Of a DNA stretch of 64,000 nt, positions 11,946 through 23,365 are shown in pieces; the stretch's first letter is position 1, and every line of letters starts with the position of its first letter. The stretch is taken from contig NC_033629.1 in the NCBI RefSeq assembly GCF_001540865.1, positions 12,177,607 through 12,241,606 of the forward strand, read 5' to 3'. The position numbers and the translations under genes are program-made. Below the pieces are notes generated by a model that saw only the letters and a list, made by a program, of their open reading frames with translations, made no database searches and was not told where the DNA came from. This DNA comes from Ananas comosus (lineage: Eukaryota > Streptophyta > Magnoliopsida > Poales > Bromeliaceae).

Positions 11946-12240
11946 CACTACAAGAAAATTAATATTTAAGAATATTCTTTTATATTTAGTAATATTTAGA
12001 AAATATATTCAATACCGTACAACAAACAACAATATGTTCATTTACCATCTGCGTCATTTCTAGTAATAGAATATCGAGATCATTGACCGGCATTGTGGAA
12101 ATTGATTCACGGTATGTGAACTTTTTAGGTTTTCAAATTTCATAATTTGACGGTATCATCTGCCTGATATTCAAAGAGTCTAAAAATTAATAATTTTTAT
12201 TGGCTATCGTAAAGTAAACTTAAGAATGCTTAATCACAAC
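11946..12240. mobile_element. CACTA-type terminus, possibly a small non-autonomous element
   Basis: CACTACAAGAAAATTAATAT is a typical En/Spm (CACTA) end with AAGAATATTC subterminal motif. A degenerate inverted copy near 12215-12240 (CTTAAGAATGC) may close a 300-bp element. Alternatively the end pairs with the inverted terminus at 14890; see findings. Confidence 0.5.
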
Positions 12241-12648
12241 ATAAACACATAATATTAAAAAATTATAAATTTTGGTATCTACGAAGCTCGAATAATTTTT
12301 ATTATAATTAACGATACTGATCGTGGATTCTAATACCATGTGGATTGAAATGAGCACAAGCAAATAGTCTGATTTACTTTTAGAAAGATTCTAGCTTTAC
12401 GTTATATACATATACCCATGCATGCATGCATTGAGTCTAGTGAGAGAGAGTGTGTTTGTGATTTTTTAACCATTACGAACGTCTCAAAATTCATATATTA
12501 CTAACAAAGAAGATTTAACAGAACATATCGTTAATAACTTTATATGAATCTTGAGACAACTTGACAGATAAAAACTTACAAGCACAAATACTCCTATGCC
12601 GTTAAAAGTACGTACCAAAGCGCGCTTAACTCTATATAAATATATACT

Positions 12649-14367
12649 CTACCACGAACTCTTATCCCTCTTCTTTATCCTCACCATGAGCCCATATTTC
12701 ATGTGAAGTATGATAGTGAGCTTTGGCTCCACCACATGCCCCTCCACCACCTCTACGTGAAAATTGTAGAGCATCGCGGCCACCACCGTTTTCATCGTGT
12801 TGAAGGCCATCTCCTTCCCCAGGCACGACCGCGGCCCGCAGTTGAACGCGAAGAACTTGTGCGCCGGCTCGTGCTTTATCTCGCGACCGCTGCCGCTGCC
12901 GCCCCCAGGCACGATCCACCGCTCCGGCCTGAACTCCATGCAATCCTCCCCCCATATCCCCTCCATCCTCCCCATGGAATACAGGTGGAATATCAGCATC
13001 GTCCCCGGCCGCACCGCGTGCCCGCTCGGCAGCACGTCGGCCCTCGACACCCCCTTGTGCTGGATCGCCACTGGCGGGTACAGCCGCAGGCACTCGCACA
13101 GCGCCGCATGCAAGTAAACGAGCTTTCCGAGCGCCTCGCGGTCGAACGGAGTGCTTTCTTCCGAAGCCGGTCGGGGCCAGTTCGCCTTCAGCTCCTCGAC
13201 GATCGCCTCCTCGACGTCGGGGTTCTTCGACAGGAGCCAGAAGAACCACGTCAGGGTGGCAGCTGTGGTGTCGCGCCCCGCGAGCAGGAGGTTCTTCGCG
13301 TTGGCTTGGAGGAAACCATCGAACTCGACGAATTCGACCGAGTTCCGGTTGCCGACCGACTGCAGCATGTACGTTGTGAGGAGATCGGCCTGCTCGACCG
13401 CCTCGCCTTCCTTCATGGCCTCCACCTGCTTCCTCCTCGCCGCGATCGTCTCGTCAACGAAGGCATCCATGACTCTCGCAGCCGCCGCGAGCTTCCGCTC
13501 TCTCCCTATTTCAAGCCACTTCAATATTTTCCACCCGATTTTCGGAACGACGTGCCGGAAGAAGATGGCCTCGGAGGCGACGTCCAGCGCCTTGGCGAAC
13601 GGGACGGTCGGGAAGCCGTCAGACAGGCAGCCGGGGTCCACGCCGAGGACCAGCGCGCATGTCGTGTCGAAAGTCAACCGCAAGAACACGTCTTGCAGGT
13701 CGACCGCCGCGTTCGACTCGGCGAAGCGGCGGAGAAGCGGGATGAGGCCGTTCTCCACCTTGTCGCGGCTGGCGCGGAGCTCGTAACATCTAAACCTGTT
13801 GTGAAACAACCAAATATTATACTATCTGAAACACTTGGTGTCTATGACAGACAGGTTTAAGTTATTAGAGGACCGTGTTTTTTGACGTTGCATATGCATG
13901 CAATACCTGCGGCTGGTCATGAGGTTGTGGATCATCCGCCGCTGAGCGCGCCACGTCTCGCCGTCGGTGTTGATCAGGCTCTCGCCAAATATCTCGAAGT
14001 TGTCGGCGAAGTCCGGGCCCTTCGGGTAGATGGCGGAGTGCGTGCTGAAGACATGGTTGACGTTCGCGGGGTCGCAGGTGAAGAGCATGTCCATGCGGAG
14101 GAGCCAGGGCCCGCGGAAGGCAAAGGACCAGCGCGTCGCTGCGAAGACGCGGACGCCGTGGTCGTGGAGGTGGTGGAGGTGGGCCGGGGCGGCGGGGAGC
14201 ATGCCGAGCACCGGCCAATTCACGGGGACGACGCTGCAGCGGTTGACGCGGCGGAGATGGAGGAAGAGGAAGGAGAGGAGGGGGATAAGGAGGAGGACCA
14301 GTGAAGCGCATGTAGTAGTACTAGTGAAGAAGCTAAGTGAGTTCACACATGACCAAGCCCAAGCCAT
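12649..14367 (-). CDS. Cytochrome P450, CYP96 family, copy 2
   Basis: Two exons, 13907-14367 and 12649-13795, with a phase-2 intron at the same position as in copy 1; 535 aa. All P450 signatures are intact: membrane anchor, AGRDTT I-helix, ECLR, FRPERW, FNCGPRSCLG heme loop. The second exon differs from copy 1 at roughly 15 residues by eye, while the anchor exon is more divergent. One codon is missing near the anchor. It is a tandem paralogue transcribed in the same direction, with homologous promoter and TATA box. Some differences lie in substrate-recognition areas (for example AVTLTW versus AATLTW after the I-helix motif), so specificity may have shifted; this is inference. Confidence 0.95.
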
Positions 14368-14370
14368 TAT

Positions 14371-14388
14371 TGTGTGTGTGTGTGTGTG
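14371..14388. repeat. (GT)n in the 5' leader of CYP96 copy 2
   Basis: A GT/CA microsatellite immediately upstream of the ATG, matching but longer than that of copy 1. Confidence 0.85.
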
Positions 14389-14449
14389 TTGAAGAGGGAG
14401 AGGGTTAAGTGTAGAGTAGGGTGAGGAACAAAGAGTTGGGCGAGGGTGG

Positions 14450-14457
14450 TATATATA
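14450..14457 (-). promoter_or_regulatory. TATA box of CYP96 copy 2
   Basis: TATATATA about 85 bp upstream of the start codon, in a context shared with copy 1. Confidence 0.65.
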
Positions 14458-15852
14458 GATGAAAATTGTAGTTGCTAGGGACTCCTCAACTAAAAGCTAC
14501 TACTCTTTGCAAGAAAATTTCATTATAATAATGTTTTTTTAAAAATAACAGGGAGCCCAAATATTTTTATAATATTATAAATACTAACATTTTAAAACGT
14601 ATCATGAACTGTCTAATTACCAAATAAATTTATTGAATAATAAACTTTACTATTATTCTTTAATTTTTCGACACTCTAAGCTTCGACATTTTAAAAATGT
14701 TTGATATTTCAAAATACCAGAATATATTTACTGACGTTTTGCATGAACGTCAATATATATATATATATATATATATCACGACCCTTCATTTACCTACACT
14801 TTTAAATATAACGGTAAACTATTTTAAAATATTTTTAAGCATGGTTAAATAGCGAAACGAATGCTTTTAAATATTAACTTTCTTGTAGTGTGACTCATAC
14901 GTAACAAAAGCTATCCAAATGCCATGTGGAGCCTGCAGAGACCACGTCAAATATATTTAAGCCATGTTGAAATAGATCCCTTTATTATTATTATTATTCG
15001 GATATATAGAGGTGCTGGTTGAAGTTTTATATTATATAATTAAGTTACAATTAAAATGAGTAGTTGAGTGCAGTGTCCATATGCTTTAAATAAATTAATT
15101 AGCTGTCCCTTCTCTATCAGGTGAACCAGCCAACTTCTAGCTAGATTCGTGATAACGTAGACGAATGCGCATGCAATTAATTTAATATACATTCGTCCAG
15201 TTTAGCAAATTTCTAATGACAAAAAATTATTAATCAAAATAAACAAAAATAGATTTAGTCGCATGAAATAAAAGATTGGGAACTCAATAAAAAGTAGTCG
15301 AGATAATTATACTGGGAATTGAAGAAATAGTTAATAGTGCAATTAATCAAATCAGAATTGAAAATTTAATTTAGGAAATGGCAATCTACAAATACAAAGG
15401 CTTTACGCATTTATAATGTTCATATATGTAGAAACAGTAAGATTCAATCGAAAGATCATACTTTTCATTAAATTGCAAAAATATTTGTTATTGTTATATT
15501 ATTCTTAATTCAGAATATTTAATTAGTACAAATCTCTATTCATTCAGGCTGTACTCAAACATACGTTGCATATAAGTACAACAAAATTAATATCTCTTAT
15601 CGAAAATATTTGTGCTGTATTATAACTTTTGTGAGATTTTTATTTTTAATTATTAATTTTGAGTCCTTTTGTATCGTTAGATAAATAATATCGAAAAATC
15701 ACAAAAAATATTCTCTAAATACTTCAAATACGTTAAATCAAGTTTATCGGAGTTTCATCGATAATTGATTCAAAAGTTCTATTATAAAAATGGCCTAGGA
15801 GCGCAAAGATCTCTGTACTCCTAATAGTTTTATATATATATATATATATATA

Positions 15853-16070
15853 GAGTCCGGCTACTATACTATTGATAGTACCAAGCCCTTGGTACTATTA
15901 AGTTTTCTACCATTAGATCTACCATTTGATCATTTCCACCCGTTAAATTATACTATTAAACCAACCACCCACTCAACCCTAAGGGACAACTATCATCCTA
16001 ACCGCACATCCTTTTATCCAACGGCCGAAAACTCAATAGTACCAAGGGCTTGGTACTATTGATAGTATAG

Positions 16071-16073
<3 letters not shown>
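15853..16073. mobile_element. TA-flanked foldback MITE, short form
   Basis: The left arm GGCTACTATACTATTGATAG followed by TACCAAGCCCTTGGTACTATT is mirrored at the right end. Flanked by TA runs. About 220 bp and non-coding. Sister copies at 55424-55665, 57851-58072 and (rearranged) 58673-58935. Confidence 0.8.

Positions 16074-16110
<37 letters not shown>
16074..16110. repeat. (TA)n microsatellite between two foldback elements
   Basis: Almost pure TA run linking the short and long elements. Similar runs lie at 14755-14776 and 16650-16679. Confidence 0.9.
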
Positions 16111-16113
<3 letters not shown>

Positions 16114-16644
16114 TAGGCTACTATACTATCTATAGTACCGAGCTCCGGTACTATAGTGTTTGTTTTCGATCTTAGGGCGTTCAAATCAACGATCCACACC
16201 GTTAAATATGATCTAGGGTATATGAATTTCTTAGGAATAAAATTTTAGTTTTTTTCGATATCGTTTACTTAGTAAATAAATTATATCAAAATGGACGGTG
16301 AAAATTGAATAATCTTTAAAATTTAAGTATAGGACTTTTAAATTCAAAATCAAGAATGTTAACCTTAATCTATATATTTAAAGTATTTTCTATCAAAATT
16401 TGAAGAAATTTAGATTCTTCTACACCGTTAAACTCCAAACTTGTCATAATAGCCATTGAAAATTGACAATTTTGAAATAGTTTGATCATAAAGTAAACTA
16501 TGTCGAAAAAATATAAAATTTTATTTCTAGTAACTTTAAATACCCTAGATTAGTTTTAACGGTGTGGATCATTGATTTGAACGCCCTAAGATCGAAAACC
16601 AATACTATAGTACCGGAGCTCGATACTATAGATAGTATAGTAGC

Positions 16645-16648
<4 letters not shown>
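16114..16648. mobile_element. TA-flanked foldback MITE, long form
   Basis: The tips TTAGGCTACTATACTATC and its reverse complement begin arms of at least 160 bp. These include TCTTAGGGCGTTCAAATCA and its inverted partner near 16580-16600, and ACACCGTTAAA/TTTAACGGTGT. Most of the 535 bp can fold on itself. No coding capacity. Confidence 0.8.
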
Positions 16649-16680
<32 letters not shown>

Positions 16681-16977
16681 AATTGAGCTTTTATATTTTT
16701 AAAACCGCCGGATCATCTTAAGATCCATGCATCATATATAATTTTGACAGGTGACAACATTCACATGCATGCAAAAATCACGAGCAATTTTGATTAATTT
16801 GTAATTAAGTTTTCCATAAGTACTTCATAGATGATAGGATTTTTAAATATATATATCTTTATAATTTATAAAAATATAATACTTTGCTATATTTTTTACG
16901 ATAGAACTAATTTATACGGAAGTTACAAATAGATATAACACTAAACTATAAAATATAAATTATCGATATGTTAAATC

Positions 16978-17483
16978 CACTACAATAAAAACGGTCTATA
17001 GCGACACTTTTAAATATAGGTAGATGTCAAAAAAGTGCTGCTAGCTAAAATTACCAACACTTTTAAAAAGTGTTGCTATATGTGAGGTCGCTAGGTATAT
17101 AGTGACAGTTAAAGAGTGTCGCTATAACCTAAAATAGTGCTACTAATTTACCAACACTTATTTAAGCATTTAGCAACCGTCGAAACTCTATCTCGTTGGC
17201 TGCGGTGGCGAAGGAGGACGACAGGAAAAGCTCTTCGTCTAGAATTTCAATGGATTGAGTAAAGAGAGAAGAAAAGATGATAATTGATTTTTTTTTTTTT
17301 CTATTTGTAATCGGGCCAAATAGACTAGGTATGGTGGGTTGAGTAGAGTAATCTTTTATTTTTGGTTGGATTGGGTTTTATATTTAGGCATTAGTAGATG
17401 TTTTTTTAAGTTTTAGCATAAATGAAACACTTACTTAAAAGTGTTCCAAACATGTGTCCCTATAATCTAATTCTGTTGTAGAT
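16978..17483. mobile_element. Non-autonomous CACTA-like element
   Basis: The left end CACTACAATAAAAACGG is followed by the subterminal inverted motif AGCGACACTTTT/AAAAGTGTTGCT, repeated several times. The right end reads TTCTGTTGTAGATA, a decayed TTGTAGTG. The middle has a GC-richer patch (about 17170-17260). No transposase. Confidence 0.65.
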
Positions 17484-17744
17484 ATCGTAGGAAGAGACAT
17501 TTTTAAGTTTTTTTTTTTATTTTGTATCGAAGTGGACAATTTATGTAGGTTGTAATAAATGGCGCACAACGGTGCTATGCTCAACCAACCGTGTTTTCAT
17601 GCACTAACTAAGCTTTTGAACGGGGCCTTTTTATTTATTATATTTAATATTTAATAGGTAAGTGCTAACACGTGCATGTACTCCCTCAAGACTTGTGATA
17701 GCATTGTAGTCAGTGACCTGCTGTTTCTTGTTCAAGTAGCAAAG

Positions 17745-17925
17745 AATTTAATAGTTGGTATTCAAAATTTTAAATTCAAATTTTTACTTAATTTATATTT
17801 TCAAATTCAAATCTTTACTTAATTTATATTTTCAACTAAATTTATTTTAAAAAATAAACGAAACAGATGGCATGTTAGTATGCTACTTATCTTTATCTCT
17901 CTCTCTCTCAAACAAAAAAAAAAAA
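17745..17925 (+). mobile_element. Degenerate SINE
   Basis: Recognisable only in its 3' half (TTTATTTTAAAAAATAAACG, then GCATGTTAGTATGCTAC) and poly-A tail, by comparison with the SINE at 10685. Confidence 0.5.
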
Positions 17926-18360
17926 CATCATACTCAGTGCGAATTTAACACTAGTGCATTGAATCTAGAGATGTCAACGGGTCATATTTTTGAAAATCCG
18001 AACACAGAAATGAAATTAAAATTCGAACCCGGCGGGTTTTAAAAATTCATATCGTTAGATGAAGATCTAATGAATAAAAATTATTAAATATTTTATATAT
18101 TATATAAATAAATAAATATAAATTATGTATATATATAATTTATTTGGGTTCGGGTTCAGGTTCGGATTCGGATCGGGTAAATACAAAATTCATACTTGTA
18201 TTCATATCCGTCGGGTTTTTATTTTCTATACTCATAACCGAATCCATATTCATTTAGCTCGAGTAAACCCGCCCCGTTCGAGTTCGGGTTCGGGTTTGGA
18301 TTCGGATAATATTTCGGGTATCCACGTCCATTGATATCTATAATTGAGTCCACATGAGAT

Positions 18361-19090
18361 TAAGGTCAATTTGCATAAAAAGTTTATTAGTTTTTAGATT
18401 TTGCAAAAATAAGCTATCATTTTGAGTTTTGCAGATTGGGTCCGAATATTTCAAAAAACTGACCAAAATATTTTTATTTTTTTCTCTCGTTCTTTTTTTT
18501 ATTCTCTCCGAAGAGGGTGGTGAGGCAGAGGCACTTTCTCTTTGTCGTCGACGGCGGTGGTAAAGACGGCAGATTCTTAGAAGTAGATTTGATGGGTGAA
18601 AAATTTACTGCAATGGAGATGGAAGGTGAAGGCAGAGAAAGAGAACGTGGTGCCATACCGTTATGGAAGGTCACGGAGATGGTGGAGAAGGGTTGGAGAG
18701 ACAAAAAAAAAAAAAAGGGGGCCGTGGTGCCGCCTTGGCAAAGTCAAAGGCGAGGAGGGCAGAGAGTGCACAGGCGGGCCGCGAGGGTGTGTGGGGTAGA
18801 GACGAGGCGGGCCGTCTCTGTCTCTGTCTCTGCCTCCCCCTCCCTCTTTAGAAAGAATAAAAAAAAGAATGAAAGAAAAAAAAAAAAAGAGAGAGAGAAT
18901 TTGAAAATCGCTCCTCCCTCTTTAGAAAGAATAAAAAAAAGAATGAAAGAAAAAAGAGAGAGAGAGAAAAAGAATGAAGATTATTTTAGTCAATTTTTTG
19001 AAAATCTAAATATGTAAAATCTAAACCGGTGGCCTATTTATACAAAATCTATAAGCTAATAAATTTTTTATTCAAATTGGCCTTAAATTA
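18361..19090. mobile_element. Mutator-like foldback MITE with GC-rich interior
   Basis: The left end TTAAGGTCAATTTGCATAAA and the right end read in reverse (TTAAGGCCAATTTGAATAAA) continue as inverted arms of about 110 bp. Flanking 9-mers TGAGATTAA and TTAAATTAA match at 7 of 9 positions. The interior (18510-18850) is GC-rich and purine-skewed, with a tandem repeat of about 74 bp at 18842-18990. No transposase. Confidence 0.65.
18842..18990. repeat. ~74-bp purine-rich tandem duplication
   Basis: CCCTCTTTAGAAAGAATAAA starts at 18842 and again at 18916, each followed by GAATGAAAGAAAAA and GA runs. Confidence 0.8.
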
Positions 19091-22026
19091 AACCCATTAG
19101 AATATAATACCAAAGCTTGGAGGATCGAATCAACGACTTATATATGTAACAGCAAGAGATTGGGATTAGCTCTAATCCATGTCACCTAAAAGGAATATGA
19201 AATTTATGTACATCTTGTTCCTTGCTAAATGCCTCTATACGCAGGGATTACAATACATCAATATTGTATGTCAAAAAGAGAGCATATAAACTAGTAAATT
19301 ATAATAATTAAGACAATAATATAATTGTGATTTGCAAATAATTAGTAAATAAGTCATAATATTTTCGTAGAAGAGGGGAGAATTATATGCCTTATTAATT
19401 AAAAACTTAAAGATACTCAAAATAATAATTTTAATATTTTGAGTAACACTTCAATACTATAAAATCTGATCATTTATTTTCTTAATAGATGTTTAGATTT
19501 AATAAGAAATTTAGAGTGACTACTATTGAAATATAGTTACATTCATTAGGTCCTATTTAAAGAATATTGGCCTTGTCTAAAATTTTTGGTTTACAAAACC
19601 GATTTTTCCAACTAAAAATACTGTTACCTTTTCAAATGCTTACAATAATAGTTGGATTTCAATTACAACCAAATTGTAAATTAAATTCAAAAACACATTT
19701 AAAACTTAATTATAAATCAAATTCAATTTTAAATATAAACATAAATTTAAAAAATAATTTTTAGTTCTAATTAAAATTTCAATTTAAATCAAAAAATTAA
19801 AATTTGTCTTTAAGATTAAAAGTTCAATTTAGATTCAATTTAAAAGTTTAATATAAATTTCAAAATTAATATTTTACATTACAATGCCAACTTCAAAAAT
19901 TAAATTTAAATTAAATATTTTTTTTAGTTGAATAAGTGGGTTACTTCATGTAAAACCCACTTATACTCTTTACTAATTAAGAATTATATTTTGATATTTA
20001 TGGTGTATTTATTGTAAAAAAAAACTGAAAAAAATACATATTTTTAATATTTTATATTTAACACTTATATATTAATAATAATTTTTATAATGCGGCAACT
20101 TGAATCCTTTTGTTATATTATTAATATTTTATTATAAAACGAACACATTTGCATGCATGTTGTGCCCACTTTTACGTACAGCCCCTTATTAATTAAGACA
20201 CTTCCACCTAATTGCGGCTACAATTAAAAGGACTTGAATCACATGCATCATCATGATCTGATCTTAAAAAAAATAATAAAAAAATTAAGAAAATCATTTA
20301 CTGTATAATCACCGACTTCGAAATATCGTGCCAAAAATATTACGTGCTGAATCAAAACACACATACTTAAATTCTACAAATTAAAATCTTAATTAATCGG
20401 AAGATAAAAATACATCACATTAGATATATCTCAAATTTATCATAAAAAATTAATATTTACAAAGCTATATATATTTAATATTATCAGAACAGATGCATTA
20501 TATTTAGTCATAATTTAAATTTTGACTAAATGAAATTTTTTTATTCTTATAATATTAAAAATAGCTGTGAGAACATTAATTCTCGTTATCATAATAGTCA
20601 AATGGTGCCTTTAAATAACACTATATTATAATTATATTTGCATTTATTAAAATAATTAGCTTAGAAAATATCGTTCTTGTACATTTGTATATTTATTTCA
20701 ATCTATTTGTTTGAGAAGAAACTTCCGAATATTTTCGTAATATCCAAAAAAAAGCGGCTTCAATAATGTCAGCATGAACGCTGACGTGGAAATAAAGGAT
20801 GCTTAACTACTGTGATGTTACGTGTATCTATATTATCAGGCTACTATTATTATTGTCAACGAGACCCATAAATATTTCTTCACCAAATAAATAAAAAAAA
20901 AAGTGTTTGTAACCAAAAAAAAAAAGAAAAAAAAAGTGCTTTTAAAAGCTTAAACTTGTTAATGAATGGAAAAAATAAAAAAAGTGTTTTTAAAAGCTTA
21001 AGTTGCCATAGAAAACCATCCATTTTAGACATTTGAAAAAAAAAAATTTGAAAAAAATAGTGTGTTAATAAGCTTAAACTGCTAGAGAATTAATCGTCAC
21101 ATTTGGGTTCGAGATATTTAAAAAAATATTGAAAAAGATTTAAGAGTTTGATAGAATTTGAACTTAAAATTTCTTATTCTAAAACTATATTAAAAAATGC
21201 AAAATAAACAATATTTATCTTTAAAATACTCAAAACATCTTATTCAAATATCTAAAAAAATTTTATTTTAAAAATATTTCTATAAATATTTATTATTATT
21301 AAAATCTATTATTACTGTTTGGCACCTGCTAAGTCATCTCGGATGAAACTCCAATCATGTCTCAAATTAGATTAAAATGGGAGAACAATACTATTTTTGT
21401 TCTTTTTTATTTAATTAATTAATTTTTTTTAATCGTTTTCTCCCGGGTCCCTCTCTAGGGTTTCTCTCCATATTTATCGGATCCTGGATCCTTGCCAACG
21501 ACAATGACGGCGGTGGCGGTGAAGGCCCCTCTAGTGGAAGGCAAGTGATTAAAAGGAAGAAGGAGTCGAGCTCGCGCGACAGCGAAGCCGATCAGACCGA
21601 AGAATTCTTAATAGTGATTGTTACGGAACGTAAAAATTGTACGTTGTATAATTATATGTAAGCATGCAAGATCAGGAAATGATTCAGAAATAGTCTTAGG
21701 AACGCCATTACATTGGAGATCCTCGATCGTGCCAGTGGGAGGGGATTACAAAAACCCTGAAGATTTGAGTAGAAATGTTTAACTCAAAGATTTAGGTTTA
21801 TTAGAGATCAAACCATATATTGAGTAGGGTTACTAACGAACCGAACACGACTCGAAAATTGAATGAATTGTTTTAATGTTGAATTAAACTTTATGGTGTC
21901 CAAAATCCAGTTAATAGTTTGTCTCTATTTTTAAATATGTTTTACATTATAACTTGTGTAGCAGGTTAAATTGATCTCCCTACAAATAGAATTAACATTA
22001 GAATAAATTTATTTTATATTCATAAT

Positions 22027-22098
22027 GGGTGTTTGGTCTAGTGGTATGATTCTCGCTTCGGGTGCGAGACGTCGCGAGTTCGATTCTCGCAACACCCC
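22027..22098 (+). tRNA. tRNA-Pro(CGG)
   Basis: A 72-nt cloverleaf. Acceptor stem GGGTGTT/AACACCC with discriminator C, D arm TGGTCTAGTGGTATGA, anticodon stem CTCGC/GCGAG around loop TTCGGGT giving anticodon CGG, T arm GCGAGTTCGATTCTCGC. No intron; a long T run follows within about 12 bases. Confidence 0.97.
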
Positions 22099-23365
22099 TA
22101 AAATATTTTTTTTTTTCTTTTTAGAACTAGTTTCAATATTTTTTAGCAGTTCTATAAATTTTTTTAAAAAAATTCATAACTTATGGTTTCTATAGAATTG
22201 ATTTAGAATAAAAATATTAAAATTAACACATAATATTTATCTAAAGGTAGATCTGTTATTCAGAAAAAAAGTTATTTTTTCCTTTTTAAAAGCTAGTTTA
22301 TATACTTTTTAATAGTTTTATAATTTTTTTTTAAAAAATCATAACTTAGGATTTCTATAGAATTAGCACTAAAGTTTGAATAAAAATATTAAAATTAATA
22401 AGTATTATTTATCTAAAGGTAGATTGGTTATTTTATATATATATATAAAAAGTTAATTTTAACAAGTCAATCCACAGAAAGGGTCTATTTGCAAACTACG
22501 CAACATTAAAGAGATATATTTGACAACTGAATTTTATAAGAATAAGCATTCAATTTCATTACTTTGTAGGGACATATGCGCAAATAATTATAAAATAAAA
22601 ATTAAGAGCAATGCCACGTGTGAGTGTGTATATATATATATTCTAGGGGCGATTAAAATTATATTTCTGAAAATTTTCGGACTTTTTAATTTATTCCTAA
22701 AAATATTTTTTTATGTTCCAAAGTTATTTTAAATATACTACTATAGTTAAACTCGAACGGTTACAAATAGTTGTTATTTCTGTAAAATTATTATTTATTT
22801 CTTCAAAATTCAAATATATCATTCTCTCATCACCAATTTTTTTGATTTACTTTTAAATTAAGAGCAAAATAGATATTTTGATTTTTTAAAAACCTTGGTA
22901 GACATTTAACTTACGTTTAATTCGAGATAACTTAAAAATAATAACTACGGGAGTATTTTTGAATAACAGAAAAACATATGAAGAATATATTAAAAACAAA
23001 AAAATAAAAATAAATTAAATATTTTTAAAATTTTAAAAGATATATAGATAATTAGATCTCTATATTCTAAAATTAATTATACGTTCCACCCACTTAATTC
23101 CAAGATAATTAAAAAGGAAAAAAATATGTTCCCATTTATTTGTTACTACTTTTCGGATGCACGCAAAGAGCCATCGTGTACGACGTCACCGCTCTCGCAC
23201 TTCTCCTCCCAATTTTTTTTTATTTTTTTTATAATTTTTATCGCCTTTCTCCTCGTCCTTTCTCTCTCCTCCGCCGCCCCCCTCCTCACAACAAAAGCTA
23301 GAGAGAGAAATTGAGAGGCAAAATGTACTCCTCTATTCTCTTTCTCTCTCTAACACTTCACTACC
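22099..23365. other. AT-rich spacer with a local duplication
   Basis: Two adjacent copies of a roughly 150-bp unit (about 22110-22255 and 22283-22430) share TTTCTATAGAATT and TTATCTAAAGGTAGAT. The final 250 bp is a CT-rich leader and promoter for the COBRA-like gene. No other gene seen. Confidence 0.6.

Larger units (their letters stand above)
9804..12648. other. CYP96 copy 1 upstream and copy 2 downstream spacer
   Basis: 9804-10670 is homologous to 14458-15310, so the promoter duplicated with the gene. It also holds an ATT microsatellite (about 10332-10360), SINE copies (10685-10844, 11557-11640), a 72-bp tandem repeat (11693-11815) and a CACTA-type terminus (11946). 12340-12648 resembles the 3' flank of copy 1 but has no tRNA. 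No protein gene seen. Confidence 0.6.
14458..22026. other. Gene-free block rich in small transposons
   Basis: The first 850 bp is the copy 2 promoter, homologous to 9804-10670, and carries an inverted CACTA-type terminus ending at 14890. Then follow foldback elements (15853-16073, 16114-16648), a CACTA-like element (16978-17483), a degenerate SINE (about 17745-17925), a GGGTTCGGGTTC-type repeat (17960-18340), a Mutator-like foldback (18361-19090) and very AT-rich sequence to 22 kb. The 20880-21120 stretch repeats an AAAAGCTTAA motif as in decayed LTRs. No protein gene recognised. Confidence 0.6.

Noticed and set aside
13151..13786. Conserved 211-codon plus-strand frame also found at 8454-9089
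   Set aside because: Conservation follows from the high identity of the two P450 exons on the other strand.
12703..13860. Long plus-strand open frame (385 codons) opposite CYP96 copy 2, and its counterpart at 8006-9019
   Set aside because: They are complements of GC-rich P450 exons, where antisense stops are rare. No domain, and the frame reads over the P450 intron without splice logic.
14755..16679. TA runs considered as a CRISPR-like or regulated repeat array
   Set aside because: They are simple dinucleotide microsatellites next to MITEs, with no spacer-repeat structure; this is plant nuclear DNA.
18125..18334. Frame with GFGFRFGFG repeats
   Set aside because: Translation of GGGTTCGGGTTC-type non-coding repeat, common in plant intergenic DNA.
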